From Rhodoferax fermentans (GTDB lineage: Bacteria > Pseudomonadota > Gammaproteobacteria > Burkholderiales > Burkholderiaceae_C): a stretch of 64,000 bases of DNA. This document shows positions 1-10,466 of this stretch, piece by piece (position 1 is the first letter of the stretch; each line of letters begins with the position of its first letter). The notes below the pieces were generated by a model. That model was not told where the DNA came from and did not search any database. It saw only the letters and a program-made list of their open reading frames with translations. The stretch lies in the NCBI RefSeq assembly GCF_002017865.1, contig NZ_MTJN01000002.1:2170001-2234000 (forward strand), in the 5' to 3' direction. The position numbers and the translations under genes were made by a program.

Positions 1-1047
<1,047 letters not shown>

Positions 1048-1152
1048 CGCGATTGTAGCTGGAACCATAACCTGAGATTTTGGGAAGCATCCGTTGAGAC
1101 TTTTATTGATGGATGTGTCTTGATAGCTCAGGCCTAAGCACCCAACATGATT

Positions 1153-1184
1153 AAAAAGGGCCACATTAACGTGGCCCTTTTTTA
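1153..1184 (+). terminator. Rho-independent terminator of gyrB
   Basis: An 11-bp perfect stem (AAAAGGGCCAC at 1154-1164, GTGGCCCTTTT at 1171-1181) with a six-base loop runs into a T run. It lies 107 bases after the gyrB stop codon. Confidence 0.9.
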
Positions 1185-1425
1185 TTTCTGCCTCTACTTT
1201 GCCAACTTGACAAGTTGACCGCCAACGCCTACGGTGGAGGTCCGAGCCAGTGCAATGCTGGCCCGTATTTGAGCTTGATCCACCAGTCTTAGCCCTGCGA
1301 CCAGTGCGCCAGGGTTAGTCCCCCTTTTTGTGAGAGGGTACGAACGGGGGCTGGCGATGAAGCATGTCAAGCTTAGGACGAATCCGAGGTACGAGGTAGT
1401 ACGCTGTAAGCGTGCCCGTCTGCAT
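1185..1425. other. Gene-free stretch between gyrB terminator and transposon genes; expected to hold one transposon end
   Basis: No coding frame here is convincing. The stretch contains a perfect palindrome, CAACTTGACAAGTTG at 1203-1217, and several CCAGTGC-type words around 1248-1310. By analogy with Tn7, the end next to tnsA should lie in this area. I could not define a terminal TGT with a matching partner, nor a set of TnsB-binding repeats. Confidence 0.4.
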
Positions 1426-1674
1426 CTAGTCGAGCGATATCGTCTTCACTCCCATGGCACGCAGACATGCAACGAGAAATGCCGCACTGAACCGCTTGCG
1501 ATTGACCTTGCGATTTATCTGTTCAGGCGACTCTTCGATTCCAAGCTCTTCGAGCATGCGCGCAAGCTGTTTGTAGCGGATACCGCGGCGTGCCATCTCA
1601 ATCTCGATGAACTCCTTGGCTGTCTGTTCCCAGGCTTCATATGGCTGAGCACTCTCTTTTGGCGGTCTGTTCAT
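1426..1674 (-). CDS. DUF6471 family small protein, divergent from tnsA
   Basis: A protein of 82 residues with the look of the DUF6471 family: a conserved helical block RYKQLARMLEELGIEES followed by NRKVNRKRFSAAFLVACL. The spacing recalls a helix-turn-helix fold. I chose ATG at 1674 because GGGAAGG lies just upstream; a longer frame from TTG at 1701 has no such signal. The gene is divergent from tnsA across a 200-bp gap, so it could regulate the transposition operon, but that is inference from position. The frame on the opposite strand (1330-1878) is antisense and has no family resemblance. The function of DUF6471 is not known to me. Confidence 0.75.
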   Translation of the reverse strand: MNRPPKESAQPYEAWEQTAKEFIEIEMARRGIRYKQLARMLEELGIEESPEQINRKVNRKRFSAAFLVACLRAMGVKTISLD

Positions 1675-1874
1675 CACCTTCCCACGGACTTCCAGTTGCA
1701 ACCGCGAGATTCAATCGGGCGGCTTCCAACGAACATTTTAGGTCGTATACGACTGGTCTCAAATCCTCAGAACTATACGTTTCATGAGAGAAATTTATAT
1801 GAGGCCCTCGTGATAGCAGATCATTTAACCGACCCAATCAGCCCATTGTTTGTGCCGACGTCAGGAGTTGCGCG

Positions 1875-2675
1875 ATGAGAGTCGCACCCACCTTTGGTGT
1901 TCGCAGCAGCCGGACTGCAGTGAACACTGGCATCCGGCCCACGGCCCGCACTTATGGCAAAGCCCGCATTGGCACTTATGCAGCAAAAGCCGGAGGTCAA
2001 ATTACTGTCGACTCCGACGCTGAGCGTCTGATGGGACACATCCTCGGCATCGACCCTCGGGTGCGATCCTTCAAGCAACAACCGTTTACCGTCGACTTGG
2101 TCGGCGAGCGGCTGCTGTTCACCCGCGAAGAAGTGTCCGAAGCACGCCGCAGCCGTGGCGGACGCAGAGGTACTGCGGAGTACACACCCGATTTCGCAAC
2201 GATTCAAGCCGATGGCACGCAGTGCGCCTACGAAGTCAAACTTGAAGGCTACGAGGGTGACTGCGCTTACTGGGCAAAAGTCAAACAGGCCAAAGTCATT
2301 ATGGAGGCGTACTGCTACTCCTTGTCTACTGTAGTGGTGCCCACAGACGAACGCCACCCGGTTCTAGTTAATGCCCAGCTACTCAAACCTGCACAAATGC
2401 GTGCGCGTACATACCTCAACTCGGACATCAGCGGCAGGGTCGAGCAATATTGCTCATCCGGCCCGGTATTGCAGCGAGACCTTTGCACTGACCTCCAGAT
2501 TCCCACAGGCGTGATTCCCATTCTGCTTGTCAGCGGTGTGCTGCAGGCCGACCTGGCCCACCAGCACATCTGCGCCACCCTTGAGCTCTCTGCTGCCTTC
2601 GGTGATGTCAGCCATCTTTGCCTGATAGAACAGCTCGTGTCGAATGAGCTTTGTTCCGAGAGGTTTCTACCATGA
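1875..2675 (+). CDS. tnsA: TnsA-like transposon endonuclease
   Basis: TnsA cleaves the 5' strand at the transposon ends, so that with TnsB the element leaves its donor site by a double-strand cut. The 266-residue protein shows the restriction-endonuclease-like catalytic set in TnsA order: E50 (in DAERLMGHIL), D106 (in YTPDF) and E120-x-K122 (in AYEVKLEG). The C-terminal half looks like the winged-helix part that contacts TnsC. The ATG at 1875 begins a continuous four-gene unit. Its TGA overlaps the tnsB start as ATGA. The length matches the family (about 270). Having TnsA means cut-and-paste rather than the replicative mode of Tn5053-like elements. Confidence 0.92.
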   Translation: MRVAPTFGVRSSRTAVNTGIRPTARTYGKARIGTYAAKAGGQITVDSDAERLMGHILGIDPRVRSFKQQPFTVDLVGERLLFTREEVSEARRSRGGRRGTAEYTPDFATIQADGTQCAYEVKLEGYEGDCAYWAKVKQAKVIMEAYCYSLSTVVVPTDERHPVLVNAQLLKPAQMRARTYLNSDISGRVEQYCSSGPVLQRDLCTDLQIPTGVIPILLVSGVLQADLAHQHICATLELSAAFGDVSHLCLIEQLVSNELCSERFLP

Positions 2676-4711
2676 TGTCCGACCTGCGCAGGGGCGACAA
2701 ACTGGCACTACCCAACCAGACCGAACACTACTGGGAGGTGTTAGATACCTGCAGTCATGCCGGAACCATCCATGTCTTCGACTCAGACAAGCGCGAGGCA
2801 CGCTACGTCGATGAAGCAGGAATTCGAGCAGGACTGTCTAACGGTAGCCTCATTTTGCGTCGACAAGGAAAACCGCGTGTCAATGTCGCGGCCCAGTACG
2901 AAGCCTCGGAACTGCATGCCAATGTTTGTCATCTGCATGATGTACTGCGACGGATCGACGCCATACAGCGCAAACTGGACCTGTCCTTTGACGCAGCAAT
3001 TTCGAGGGCGCGTGAAAACTACACGAAGGAGAACTCAAACAACAGTGAAGCGATCAAGTTTCCATCCCGCGCCACGCTTTACCGAGCGCACAAGAATCAG
3101 TTGCTGGGTCTGCCAGTTCTCAAGGGTGACAAAAACAAAGGAAACGCCACCTCCAGATATTCGAAGGAACTGCGCGATTTCATCGACCAGGCCATCCTTG
3201 ACAAGTACTTGGTCCCAGGTTCCCAATGGACACTGTCGAACTTTACAGATTACATCAACCGCGAGGCCCGTCGGCAACTCCTCCTCAATGCCAAACACGA
3301 CATCAGCCAAAAGTTTGTCTACAGGGCGATTCAAATCCAGTCGGTAGATGCCGAAGGCGACAGGATGGACCCGCTCACCCGGGTTGCTGGCAAGTCATTT
3401 GCCAAGAAGCGCATCCGGGCTGCGCTTCCCTTCGCGCGCATCGAGCAAGACGCCGTGCATCTACCTTTTGTGGTGCGCACTTTGCACGGTGTTGCTCGTA
3501 CTGTCTATTTGGTGCTTGCCATTGATGTGTGCACTGCATATCCCGTGGGCTGGCACCTCACTCTTGGCGCACCGCGCGAGATGGATTCGCTATTGTGCCT
3601 GGAGATGTATCTGACACCTGCTAAAGCTGCTCGCTTCAAGGAACTGGGCATTGCCCATGCACTGAATGTCTACGGCACACCTTTGCAAGTCATTTTTGAT
3701 AACGGTCCGGAAACCAAAGGTGGCCGTATCGTGCGTCTTGAGCTACTGGGCATAGACGTCAAGCACTGCAAAGCAAGAGAAGCGCAAGGCAAACCTTTCA
3801 TCGAACGGCTGAACAGGTCCCTGAAGGAGGCGCTGGAACGCCTGCCAGGTTGCACAAGATTTGAGGGCAAGGACGGCAAGCGCGACCCCGAGGCGCTAGG
3901 CGACGAACTAATGACCATAGGCGATCTTGAGAAATGGGTTGTCCGCTGGCTCTATGAGTCCTGGGTCAACACACCGTTGGAGCGGCTGCGCTGGGACGAA
4001 CTGCTGGTCGACACTGTCAGGGGCAAAACAGCCTTGGAGCGCCTGCGGTATTTGACTGAAGAGATGGGACACCCCATCACGATGCCTCCATCACGTCAAG
4101 AATGGATGACTGCGCTCTATGAGCACAAGACCTGCACGCTCAGCGCCAAGACGGGCATCACGCTGGAACATGGATTTCGCTTTAAGGGCGATGCGATGTC
4201 CTACTTGCTCAGCAAATACGGCGACCACGCACAGCTGCACGTGGTCTACAACCCAGACGATTTCCGCCACGCCTACGTGTATGAGTCCGATGAGCTGCCG
4301 CTGGTCACCCTGACACACGAACACGTGCGTGCCGACTCACCCGCATGGACCTTTGCCGAGGCCAAGGCACGGCTCGATGCCGACATGGAGGACTGGGCGC
4401 ATCCCATTGCCAAAGTGCAGTTCTTGCAAGACATGGACGATGCAGTGACTGCCAAGTCACGCAAATCGACGCGTAAAGCCAAAACGCGTGGAAAGCGCGA
4501 AGAGAACCAGGAAACCGTGCGCCGTGCCAAGGATTACTCGGCCGTGGCGCGCACCTTCGAGCGGCCGCTCTCATCGGCTGCCCCGTTTGGACCGGCTCCT
4601 TCGAGCAATCCGTCCCTATCCCCCCAAGAACATCTACCGGCAGTCATCAATTACGACGACGCGCCGCTGATGACCATCGTTAACCGAACCACTGGAGAAA
4701 AACTGCTTTGA
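2672..4711 (+). CDS. tnsB: TnsB-like DDE transposase
   Basis: This is the transposase that binds the element ends, cleaves the 3' strands and joins them to target DNA. The catalytic triad is visible: D260 (RIEQDAVHLP), D343 (VIFDNGPE) and E378 (GKPFIERLNRSLKE), with a 34-residue D-to-E gap typical of retroviral-integrase-fold transposases. The N-terminal ~230 residues carry DNA-binding helices. A Mu-type beta-barrel follows the core, and the basic C-terminus (KSRKSTRKAKTRGKRE) probably contacts TnsC. I chose ATG 2672 over TTG 2651: it overlaps the tnsA stop as ATGA and has GAGAGG eight bases upstream. The result is 679 residues, close to Tn7 TnsB. Confidence 0.93.
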   Translation: MMSDLRRGDKLALPNQTEHYWEVLDTCSHAGTIHVFDSDKREARYVDEAGIRAGLSNGSLILRRQGKPRVNVAAQYEASELHANVCHLHDVLRRIDAIQRKLDLSFDAAISRARENYTKENSNNSEAIKFPSRATLYRAHKNQLLGLPVLKGDKNKGNATSRYSKELRDFIDQAILDKYLVPGSQWTLSNFTDYINREARRQLLLNAKHDISQKFVYRAIQIQSVDAEGDRMDPLTRVAGKSFAKKRIRAALPFARIEQDAVHLPFVVRTLHGVARTVYLVLAIDVCTAYPVGWHLTLGAPREMDSLLCLEMYLTPAKAARFKELGIAHALNVYGTPLQVIFDNGPETKGGRIVRLELLGIDVKHCKAREAQGKPFIERLNRSLKEALERLPGCTRFEGKDGKRDPEALGDELMTIGDLEKWVVRWLYESWVNTPLERLRWDELLVDTVRGKTALERLRYLTEEMGHPITMPPSRQEWMTALYEHKTCTLSAKTGITLEHGFRFKGDAMSYLLSKYGDHAQLHVVYNPDDFRHAYVYESDELPLVTLTHEHVRADSPAWTFAEAKARLDADMEDWAHPIAKVQFLQDMDDAVTAKSRKSTRKAKTRGKREENQETVRRAKDYSAVARTFERPLSSAAPFGPAPSSNPSLSPQEHLPAVINYDDAPLMTIVNRTTGEKLL

Positions 4712-5691
4712 CGCCTGCCGAACAACTGCGACGAAACATCGAAAACTGCGAACTTGCGCACCCGATGTTCGTTGAACACACCCGTGTTCTCAAGCAACAC
4801 ATCGATGATGCCCTGGCTGGCTTCGCACCCAAAATTAATCGGGTGCCTGGTCCAAGCGGTGTGGGCAAATCTTCACTGATTGCGACACTCGCACGTGCTT
4901 ACCCCCAAACACGGGTGGACGGACGCCTACAGGCACCAGTGCTCGTTGTCGAGATACCTCAGTTCGCTAGCGCCAAACAGCTTCCTACATGTGTGCTGCA
5001 TGCCCTGGGCCTACAGGTCGTTGCCAAAATGACAGTGGGATCGTTGTTCCACTTTATGAAGAAGCAACTTGAACTAGCGGGTACACGGGTGGTGATTTTT
5101 GATGAAATTTCCCACTTGGTGGATGAGGGCTCTCGAGTACCACCACGCGCCGTGAGCGACTGGCTCAAAACGCTTCTCGACCAAGCCCAAATTACCCTAA
5201 TTCTCTTTGGCATTCCGCGGCTTGAGCGGTTGTTTTCTGCGAATGAACAGCTACGCCGCAGATCGCGTCCTGCCCGCGTCTTTTTACCCTACGACGCAAG
5301 TGATGCCAAACAAATGGCAGCCTATGCCGCTTGCGTCACGAACTACGCCCGCATGTTTGCTGCTGCTGGCTACCCGATTTCCGTGCCGCCGCGCGTGTTG
5401 GTGCAGCAGAGCTATCTGCTCACCGGAGGGCTCATTGGTGTGCTCGCTGATTTCATGCGGGAGCTCGCCAGAGGCGTAGCCGACAGCGCACCGCGCGCGC
5501 TCACTTATGCAGACTGCCAAATGGTGCTAGACGATGTCAGCCACGCGGGCTCACCCCACCAACTGGCTTTCCAGGGTTCTGGTGTCGAAGACACTGACGT
5601 GCCTCCGGCAGCCATGAAACAGGCCTACGTCCATGTACTGACCAGCAACTCGACGTCAGTGCCCGTTCGCAAGAAATCGGGAGACAAATAA
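4708..5691 (+). CDS. tnsC: TnsC-like AAA+ transposition regulator
   Basis: An ATP-dependent target-selection protein that links the target-site protein (TniQ/TnsD) to the TnsAB transposase. The Walker A motif GPSGVGKS lies at residues 48-55, and Walker B VVIFDEISHL holds D132-E133. A sensor-like arginine-rich stretch (NEQLRRRSRPARVF) follows. The start is TTG at 4708, overlapping the tnsB stop as TTGA, with GGAG ten bases upstream. At 327 residues it is nearer TniB than the 555-residue Tn7 TnsC. Its stop overlaps the tniQ start (TAATG), so translation is probably coupled. Confidence 0.92.
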   Translation: MTPAEQLRRNIENCELAHPMFVEHTRVLKQHIDDALAGFAPKINRVPGPSGVGKSSLIATLARAYPQTRVDGRLQAPVLVVEIPQFASAKQLPTCVLHALGLQVVAKMTVGSLFHFMKKQLELAGTRVVIFDEISHLVDEGSRVPPRAVSDWLKTLLDQAQITLILFGIPRLERLFSANEQLRRRSRPARVFLPYDASDAKQMAAYAACVTNYARMFAAAGYPISVPPRVLVQQSYLLTGGLIGVLADFMRELARGVADSAPRALTYADCQMVLDDVSHAGSPHQLAFQGSGVEDTDVPPAAMKQAYVHVLTSNSTSVPVRKKSGDK

Positions 5692-7529
5692 TGGGCCTCA
5701 TCATTACCCACGCACCCCATGGTGACGAGTCCGGAATCGGCTACTACCGTCGACTATCTGCCGACAATGCGCTTTTCGGTTGGCGGAACCTGGCAGACGT
5801 CGCGGGCGTCGAGCGCAATCGCCGCGCATTGCTGATGCGCACAAATGATGTTGCAAGCAATCTGGGGCTGGAGCCGGCATGGACCGAATCCGCATGCAAG
5901 AAAGAAGAACTCTGCCGCAAGTGGGGGCGACTGCATCGCACCCAAGCGGATGCAGTTTGTCCGGCATGCATGGCTGAATCTCCCTATCTACGTCACCACT
6001 GGGAACACGCTTATGTCACTGCTTGCCCTAAACACCGCATTCAGTTGGTCGACCAGTGCAATGCATGTGGGGAACACCTCTCGCCGATGCGGCTTTACAT
6101 CGGGCTGTGCACGTGCGGCCAGGACTTGGGCCGCCTGCCGCAGGTGCCGGCCACCAAGTCACAGCTCTGGTTGTCGACGCTGATTGGGGGCAACTGCTCG
6201 CTATCTGGCAACCTGAAACCCGTATTTCATGAAGTGGACACCGATGTACTCGTGAAGGTCATTCGAACGCTGTGCCGACATCCCGACCCGACTACGCCGT
6301 CTTTGCCACGTGGCGCCGACCTGCCAAAGAATGTGTCGAAAGCAATCGACTTCCTCGGCCCGCTTGAATCACTGCTGGCCGACTGGCCCACGAGTTTGCG
6401 CTCGCATGTTGAGCAGCGCATTGCCGCCGGGCGCAAAGATGCACGCACTTTGAACACCTTGTTGGGCGACTGGTACATCAGCTTGCGCAAGGCTTGTCAG
6501 GGCACAGCGCTCGAGCCGCTTCTTCAAGTCATCATCGACGTTGCCGCTGAAAAAACCGATTGTGTGCTGGGCATGGACTCGGCCAAGGCCATGGCTGAAG
6601 ATGTCACCAAATATGTGAGGGCGCCAGATGCCGCCAAGGCTATCGGTGTTAGCGTGTCTCGTATGCTTGATGCGATCCATCATGGCGAGTGCGCGCATCG
6701 CACAAGGCGGATCGGTACCCGGGGTCAGGTCTTTGAAGTTTCCCGTGTGGAAGTCGAACGCATTCAACAACTGCGAGCCCAGTGGATTTCCGACGCCATG
6801 GCATGCGAGTTGGTAGGCGTCACCCCCGCGGTACTCGAACGCATGAAAGCAGCTGAAGTTATTCGCTCGGACATTCGCTGGCGCGAGGACTTCATGAAAG
6901 GCGGACCAGTCGAGCGTCAATCTTTGCTAGATTTGTATGAACGTGTCGACTCGTGGGCCAATTCTGCTGACGTCACAGAAGATACAACGCTCACCTGGTC
7001 TGAGTTCACGAGTCGGCGGATGGGGGAAAAGCGTGCTATTGAATCACTCATGAAAGCCATTGCGAGCGGCGCTGTGAGGGCTGTCGCGGGTGCACGAACA
7101 CTGGGCGAGATGTCGTTCTGCATGACAGACGTGTCTCAGCATTTCGGAAGGCCATTGCTCGAAGCTGGCATGTCGATTCATCAACTATCCAAAGCGACGG
7201 GCTGGAAGTGGGAGTCGATCTCGCACTGGATCGACGCGGGTCTGCTGGCTTGCGAGTCGATTCAACTCCGGGGTCAGCCATGTCGCGTGGTCTTGCCGAA
7301 ACAGCTGCTGGAATTTCGCCAAACGTACATTCCGCTGGCAGACTTGGCCCGCGCGATGGACAAGAGGGCATCAGCCTTGTCGCACATGCTCCCGGGCATT
7401 GAGCTATTTGGTGCGAAACAGTTACCTGATGGCGCGATGCGCGGCGGCTTGCTGCGCATGGCAGATGTTGGTCGGCTCGCGGTGATTGGGGCTAAGGCTG
7501 GACATGACCTGTTTGTGCCGGCTGAATGA
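5691..7529 (+). CDS. tniQ: TniQ/TnsD-family target-site protein
   Basis: TniQ-family proteins recognise the attachment site, or connect to a guide complex, and recruit TnsC. The N-terminal ~160 residues carry the typical zinc-binding pattern: CPACMAESPYLRHHW, then CPKH, CNACGEHL and CTCG. At 612 residues the protein is longer than most TniQ and closer to TnsD. The C-terminal half contains repeated helix-turn-helix-like segments (for example APDAAKAIGVSVSRMLDAIH and MSIHQLSKATGWKWESISHW), fitting sequence-specific DNA binding. No Cas genes are present, so targeting is presumably by direct DNA recognition. The gyrB 3' end next door is the obvious candidate site. The start ATG 5691 overlaps the tnsC stop. 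Confidence 0.9.
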   Translation: MGLIITHAPHGDESGIGYYRRLSADNALFGWRNLADVAGVERNRRALLMRTNDVASNLGLEPAWTESACKKEELCRKWGRLHRTQADAVCPACMAESPYLRHHWEHAYVTACPKHRIQLVDQCNACGEHLSPMRLYIGLCTCGQDLGRLPQVPATKSQLWLSTLIGGNCSLSGNLKPVFHEVDTDVLVKVIRTLCRHPDPTTPSLPRGADLPKNVSKAIDFLGPLESLLADWPTSLRSHVEQRIAAGRKDARTLNTLLGDWYISLRKACQGTALEPLLQVIIDVAAEKTDCVLGMDSAKAMAEDVTKYVRAPDAAKAIGVSVSRMLDAIHHGECAHRTRRIGTRGQVFEVSRVEVERIQQLRAQWISDAMACELVGVTPAVLERMKAAEVIRSDIRWREDFMKGGPVERQSLLDLYERVDSWANSADVTEDTTLTWSEFTSRRMGEKRAIESLMKAIASGAVRAVAGARTLGEMSFCMTDVSQHFGRPLLEAGMSIHQLSKATGWKWESISHWIDAGLLACESIQLRGQPCRVVLPKQLLEFRQTYIPLADLARAMDKRASALSHMLPGIELFGAKQLPDGAMRGGLLRMADVGRLAVIGAKAGHDLFVPAE

Positions 7530-8004
7530 TTGGTGCTGGTGATGACGTCGATGAATGATGTGACGTGGTCTTCAATGAGCTGTTGTGCCCTGTGGGTGAA
7601 CTGACCACGGTAGGCGTCACTAACGGGCAAACTCGGGCATCTCTATCGCTGCGGCTACTGGGATTCGGTCCTAATATGCGCATAGCTTCTTGAGCAGTCA
7701 GCTCCAATTCGGTTGCCAGCTTGTGTCACGTACGCATGCAGTTTCTGTGCGAAGAGCCGCGCATCTGGCTCATAGGGGCCCGTGTCCACCAAGCATGCTG
7801 CATGTTGTCCTACACCGCCAGCTACCTTCAACTGACCATCACCAAATTGGAGGCTGCCTCTGAACGGCAGCTCCCGCTACTTCCACCCCAATGCTGTCCT
7901 AGGCGGGTGTGTAAAACCGTCGTTCACCAAAGTCAGGGAATTTGAAAAGCAGTCATTCGACCAGCCGACAACAGCGCCGAGCGCAATCCGGTTCCAGTGT
8001 CTCT
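7530..8004. other. Stretch without a convincing gene after tniQ; one weak minus-strand frame
   Basis: No recognisable gene. A minus-strand frame of 73 codons (7655-7876) lacks an ATG but reads like protein (FGDGQLKVAGGVGQHAACLV, then DTGPYEPDARLFAQKLHAYV). It may be a decayed fragment or a gene starting at TTG. I do not recognise it. No terminator or clear transposon end was seen. Confidence 0.3.
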
Positions 8005-9954
8005 TTATGCTTCAGTTTCCGTCTTTTCCCGCTTCGTGAGCAATCGGGCAGATTCTGTCAGTTTCATCACGACGTTTCCCTCAAACTCAGCTGGATACTT
8101 CTTCACGCCAGTGGAAAATAATATCTGAAAGTGCCGTGCATTCGGGTTTTCAAGCAACTGAATCTGCTTCAGCATCTTAATAAGTCTCTCAAAGTCGATC
8201 CCCGCGGTCTCCGGCGTGTCCACCAACAGCAATCGGGGAAACGGTACATCAGATAGCAGGCTCAATTGCATTAGCGCAAGGTAGTACAAAAAGCGCTTCG
8301 GCACCTTCGCACTATGTTCTCTATATTCACCGTTATTGATTAGCGGTAGGTACGTTTGCGAGTCGATGCTGGCATTCCTGCACTCGGCCACGACTGACGT
8401 CATTGACTCGTTATAGACCCGATTAAATGCTTCAACTTGCTTGTGAAGCTCGGTTTTCGATTCGCCATCGAGCCGAATAACCTCAGCCTTAGCCAAATCA
8501 AATGCAGTTTTTTTGCTCTTGTATCGCTTCAGAAGCTCATCAAGCCTAGTTTCTAGGCGAAAAGCCTCTGTCGCCTTTGCGAGTCGATCTCGGGTTTCTA
8601 AGAGCTTCGTGTCGAGCTCTTCCATCGCCTGCTCAACGCTTGCAGGAGACGCGTTTGCTTCTTGGAGGCGGACGCGATGGAGCTGAAGTCGCTCCTGCAC
8701 TACCGCGCGCTCCGAACTCCAGCGAACTGAGTCCTCCCGTACGCCGGCGATGGCAAGCCGCAACGTCTCAAGGGTTTTCGATTTGCTCTTAAGGATATCT
8801 AGATACTCTGCAGGACTATAGAAAAACCGTTGAAAATCCAGTTCTTCGACCTTGTTTCCGCAGATGCAATGTCCCGGCGTCCGAGCGACGTCATTAAGGC
8901 AATAGGGGCAAGTGTCGCTCGAAAATAGGTTCAGTTGCCCGTGCGCGTAAATCACCTTGTTAATGCGTTCAATGTCGGCCTGAAGGGAACGCTCAACGTC
9001 AATCAGTCGACCAGCCTCCTGAACTAACTTTTCTCTTTCTTCGTCCAACTCGCGCCTTCGAACTTCAAACGCACGGACATTGGCTAGTTCAGCATCGAGC
9101 GATTTCTGCGCTTCAGCAGAACCCAACTCACCTCGGGAGAAGCCTCGACGGGTAGCAAGAAGCTTCTCAATTTGCGCCTCTAGCCCTTCTATTCGTTCAG
9201 CAAGCGCTTTCGTGTTAGCGACATCGGTAATGCCGCTCGCCTTCAACAGCTGTTCAACAATGTTTTCGTACTCCTGATGAACAGCTTTCGCCGTAGCTGT
9301 ATCCCGTTCAGCCAATTTCTGTTTGCCAATGGCATCGTACAAATCAAGAAGCGTCTTCCCGATCAATATTTGAAAGATAGCCTTCCGTATTTCGAGCGAG
9401 TCGGAAATGAAATTAGAAACCTCGGCTGGCTTGTAAATTCCGTTTGGATCAGGGCTCTGATTGTGATAAATCAGCCTTGCCAAATCCGAGAAATTCAACT
9501 TAAACTGCTTCCCTCCTTGAAATATATCTACGACAGGAATATTTAAGCGCTCAAGCAGCCAGTCCGAAAACGTCTTAGTATCTTCACGTCTTTGAATGGG
9601 AAGTGTAATAGAGTCAACAGTCGTGGTTACGTCATCTATGGCTGTGGATGCTTTCACCACTGTAATACTGTTTTCGCGCAGACGTCTGTTCAATGTGAAC
9701 AACTCGCCACCTATTTGGATGACGAGACGCACCATATTATTCGAGTCGCCGATTATCTCTTTATGCGTCTCGAGAGAGTTTGAATCGAATTCGTCAACCT
9801 TACCGCCCAAGCCATAGTAGATCAAGTTGAAAAACGTAGATTTGCCCGTTCCGTTTGGGCCTTCAATAATGGACAGCCCATCATCAAATGTGGGAGACTC
9901 AAAAAAATACTGATCGCCAAAGTAGGCTACTTTTCTTATGGCTAAGCTGCCCAT
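8005..9954 (-). CDS. SMC/Rad50-like ABC ATPase of an ABC-three-component-type system
   Basis: A 649-residue ATPase of the SMC/Rad50 class. Walker A GPNGTGKST lies at residues 32-40, and the Walker B-like segment RLLLVDTPETAGID lies near residue 575. Between them is a long coiled coil interrupted around residue 350 by a zinc-hook-like cluster (CPYCLNDV...HCICG). It is the last gene of a minus-strand operon, overlapping the middle gene by 13 bases. An ATPase with a small middle protein and a third large protein is the layout of the ABC-3C conflict systems known from comparative genomics, where the ATPase is thought to sense invasion and license an effector. That role is inferred, not shown. Confidence 0.8.
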   Translation of the reverse strand: MGSLAIRKVAYFGDQYFFESPTFDDGLSIIEGPNGTGKSTFFNLIYYGLGGKVDEFDSNSLETHKEIIGDSNNMVRLVIQIGGELFTLNRRLRENSITVVKASTAIDDVTTTVDSITLPIQRREDTKTFSDWLLERLNIPVVDIFQGGKQFKLNFSDLARLIYHNQSPDPNGIYKPAEVSNFISDSLEIRKAIFQILIGKTLLDLYDAIGKQKLAERDTATAKAVHQEYENIVEQLLKASGITDVANTKALAERIEGLEAQIEKLLATRRGFSRGELGSAEAQKSLDAELANVRAFEVRRRELDEEREKLVQEAGRLIDVERSLQADIERINKVIYAHGQLNLFSSDTCPYCLNDVARTPGHCICGNKVEELDFQRFFYSPAEYLDILKSKSKTLETLRLAIAGVREDSVRWSSERAVVQERLQLHRVRLQEANASPASVEQAMEELDTKLLETRDRLAKATEAFRLETRLDELLKRYKSKKTAFDLAKAEVIRLDGESKTELHKQVEAFNRVYNESMTSVVAECRNASIDSQTYLPLINNGEYREHSAKVPKRFLYYLALMQLSLLSDVPFPRLLLVDTPETAGIDFERLIKMLKQIQLLENPNARHFQILFSTGVKKYPAEFEGNVVMKLTESARLLTKREKTETEA

Positions 9955-10466
9955 ACGCGCACTCCCCGATCCATATATAAACGCTCCAGCAACGTATCAA
10001 AGTTTAATGTCGATATGCGTGAGATGATACGTTTTAGATTAGCGGCGTTGAGGCGCTCTTCGTCAAAGTGATCGGATTTGAAAAAACCTTCTGGCAAAGC
10101 AGCCGCAAGAAGGGTGATGTCCAAAACTTCCGCAGTGTCGGTGCGTTCGATTGACACGAAACCCCTTCGCCTCAATGAGAAAAGAACCTTAAATACTTCT
10201 CTTTTGTGGAGCTCCGCGGTCGTATAACTTGAAAACAGCAGTTCACGATCCACTGGATTTGCACGACGCTGGGCCTGTGTTCTGTCCAAGATATCGATTA
10301 ATCGAGCATCGTTCAGAAACTGAATCAAGTATGCGAATTTGCGGTGGTCCTTTATTCGCCTAGGCGAACCACCGAGCAACTCCAACGTCAGAAGGATAGA
10401 GTACGCGATGAAATAGAAGTCTTCCCCTGAGATGAAATACAGGGGACGCTTGTTCCTACTTTCCAT
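9942..10466 (-). CDS. Small middle component of the ABC-three-component-type operon
   Basis: About 174 residues, mostly helical, with a segment (HKREVFKVLFSLRRRGFVSIERT) that reads like a winged helix. No catalytic motif is visible. It sits between the effector-like gene and the ATPase and overlaps both (11 and 13 bases), the position of the middle component in ABC-3C systems, which bridges ATPase and effector. I chose ATG at 10466 because GAGG lies six bases upstream; upstream in-frame starts at 10478 and 10499 are possible. The family assignment rests mainly on gene order and size. Confidence 0.65.
   Translation of the reverse strand: MESRNKRPLYFISGEDFYFIAYSILLTLELLGGSPRRIKDHRKFAYLIQFLNDARLIDILDRTQAQRRANPVDRELLFSSYTTAELHKREVFKVLFSLRRRGFVSIERTDTAEVLDITLLAAALPEGFFKSDHFDEERLNAANLKRIISRISTLNFDTLLERLYMDRGVRVWAA

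Noticed and set aside
1330..1360. TGTGAGAGGG at 1330 as the transposon terminus
   Set aside because: No matching inverted copy or flanking duplication could be found in the window.
1330..1878. 182-residue plus-strand frame overlapping the DUF6471 gene
   Set aside because: Antisense to a gene with clear family resemblance and ribosome-binding site; no motif of its own.
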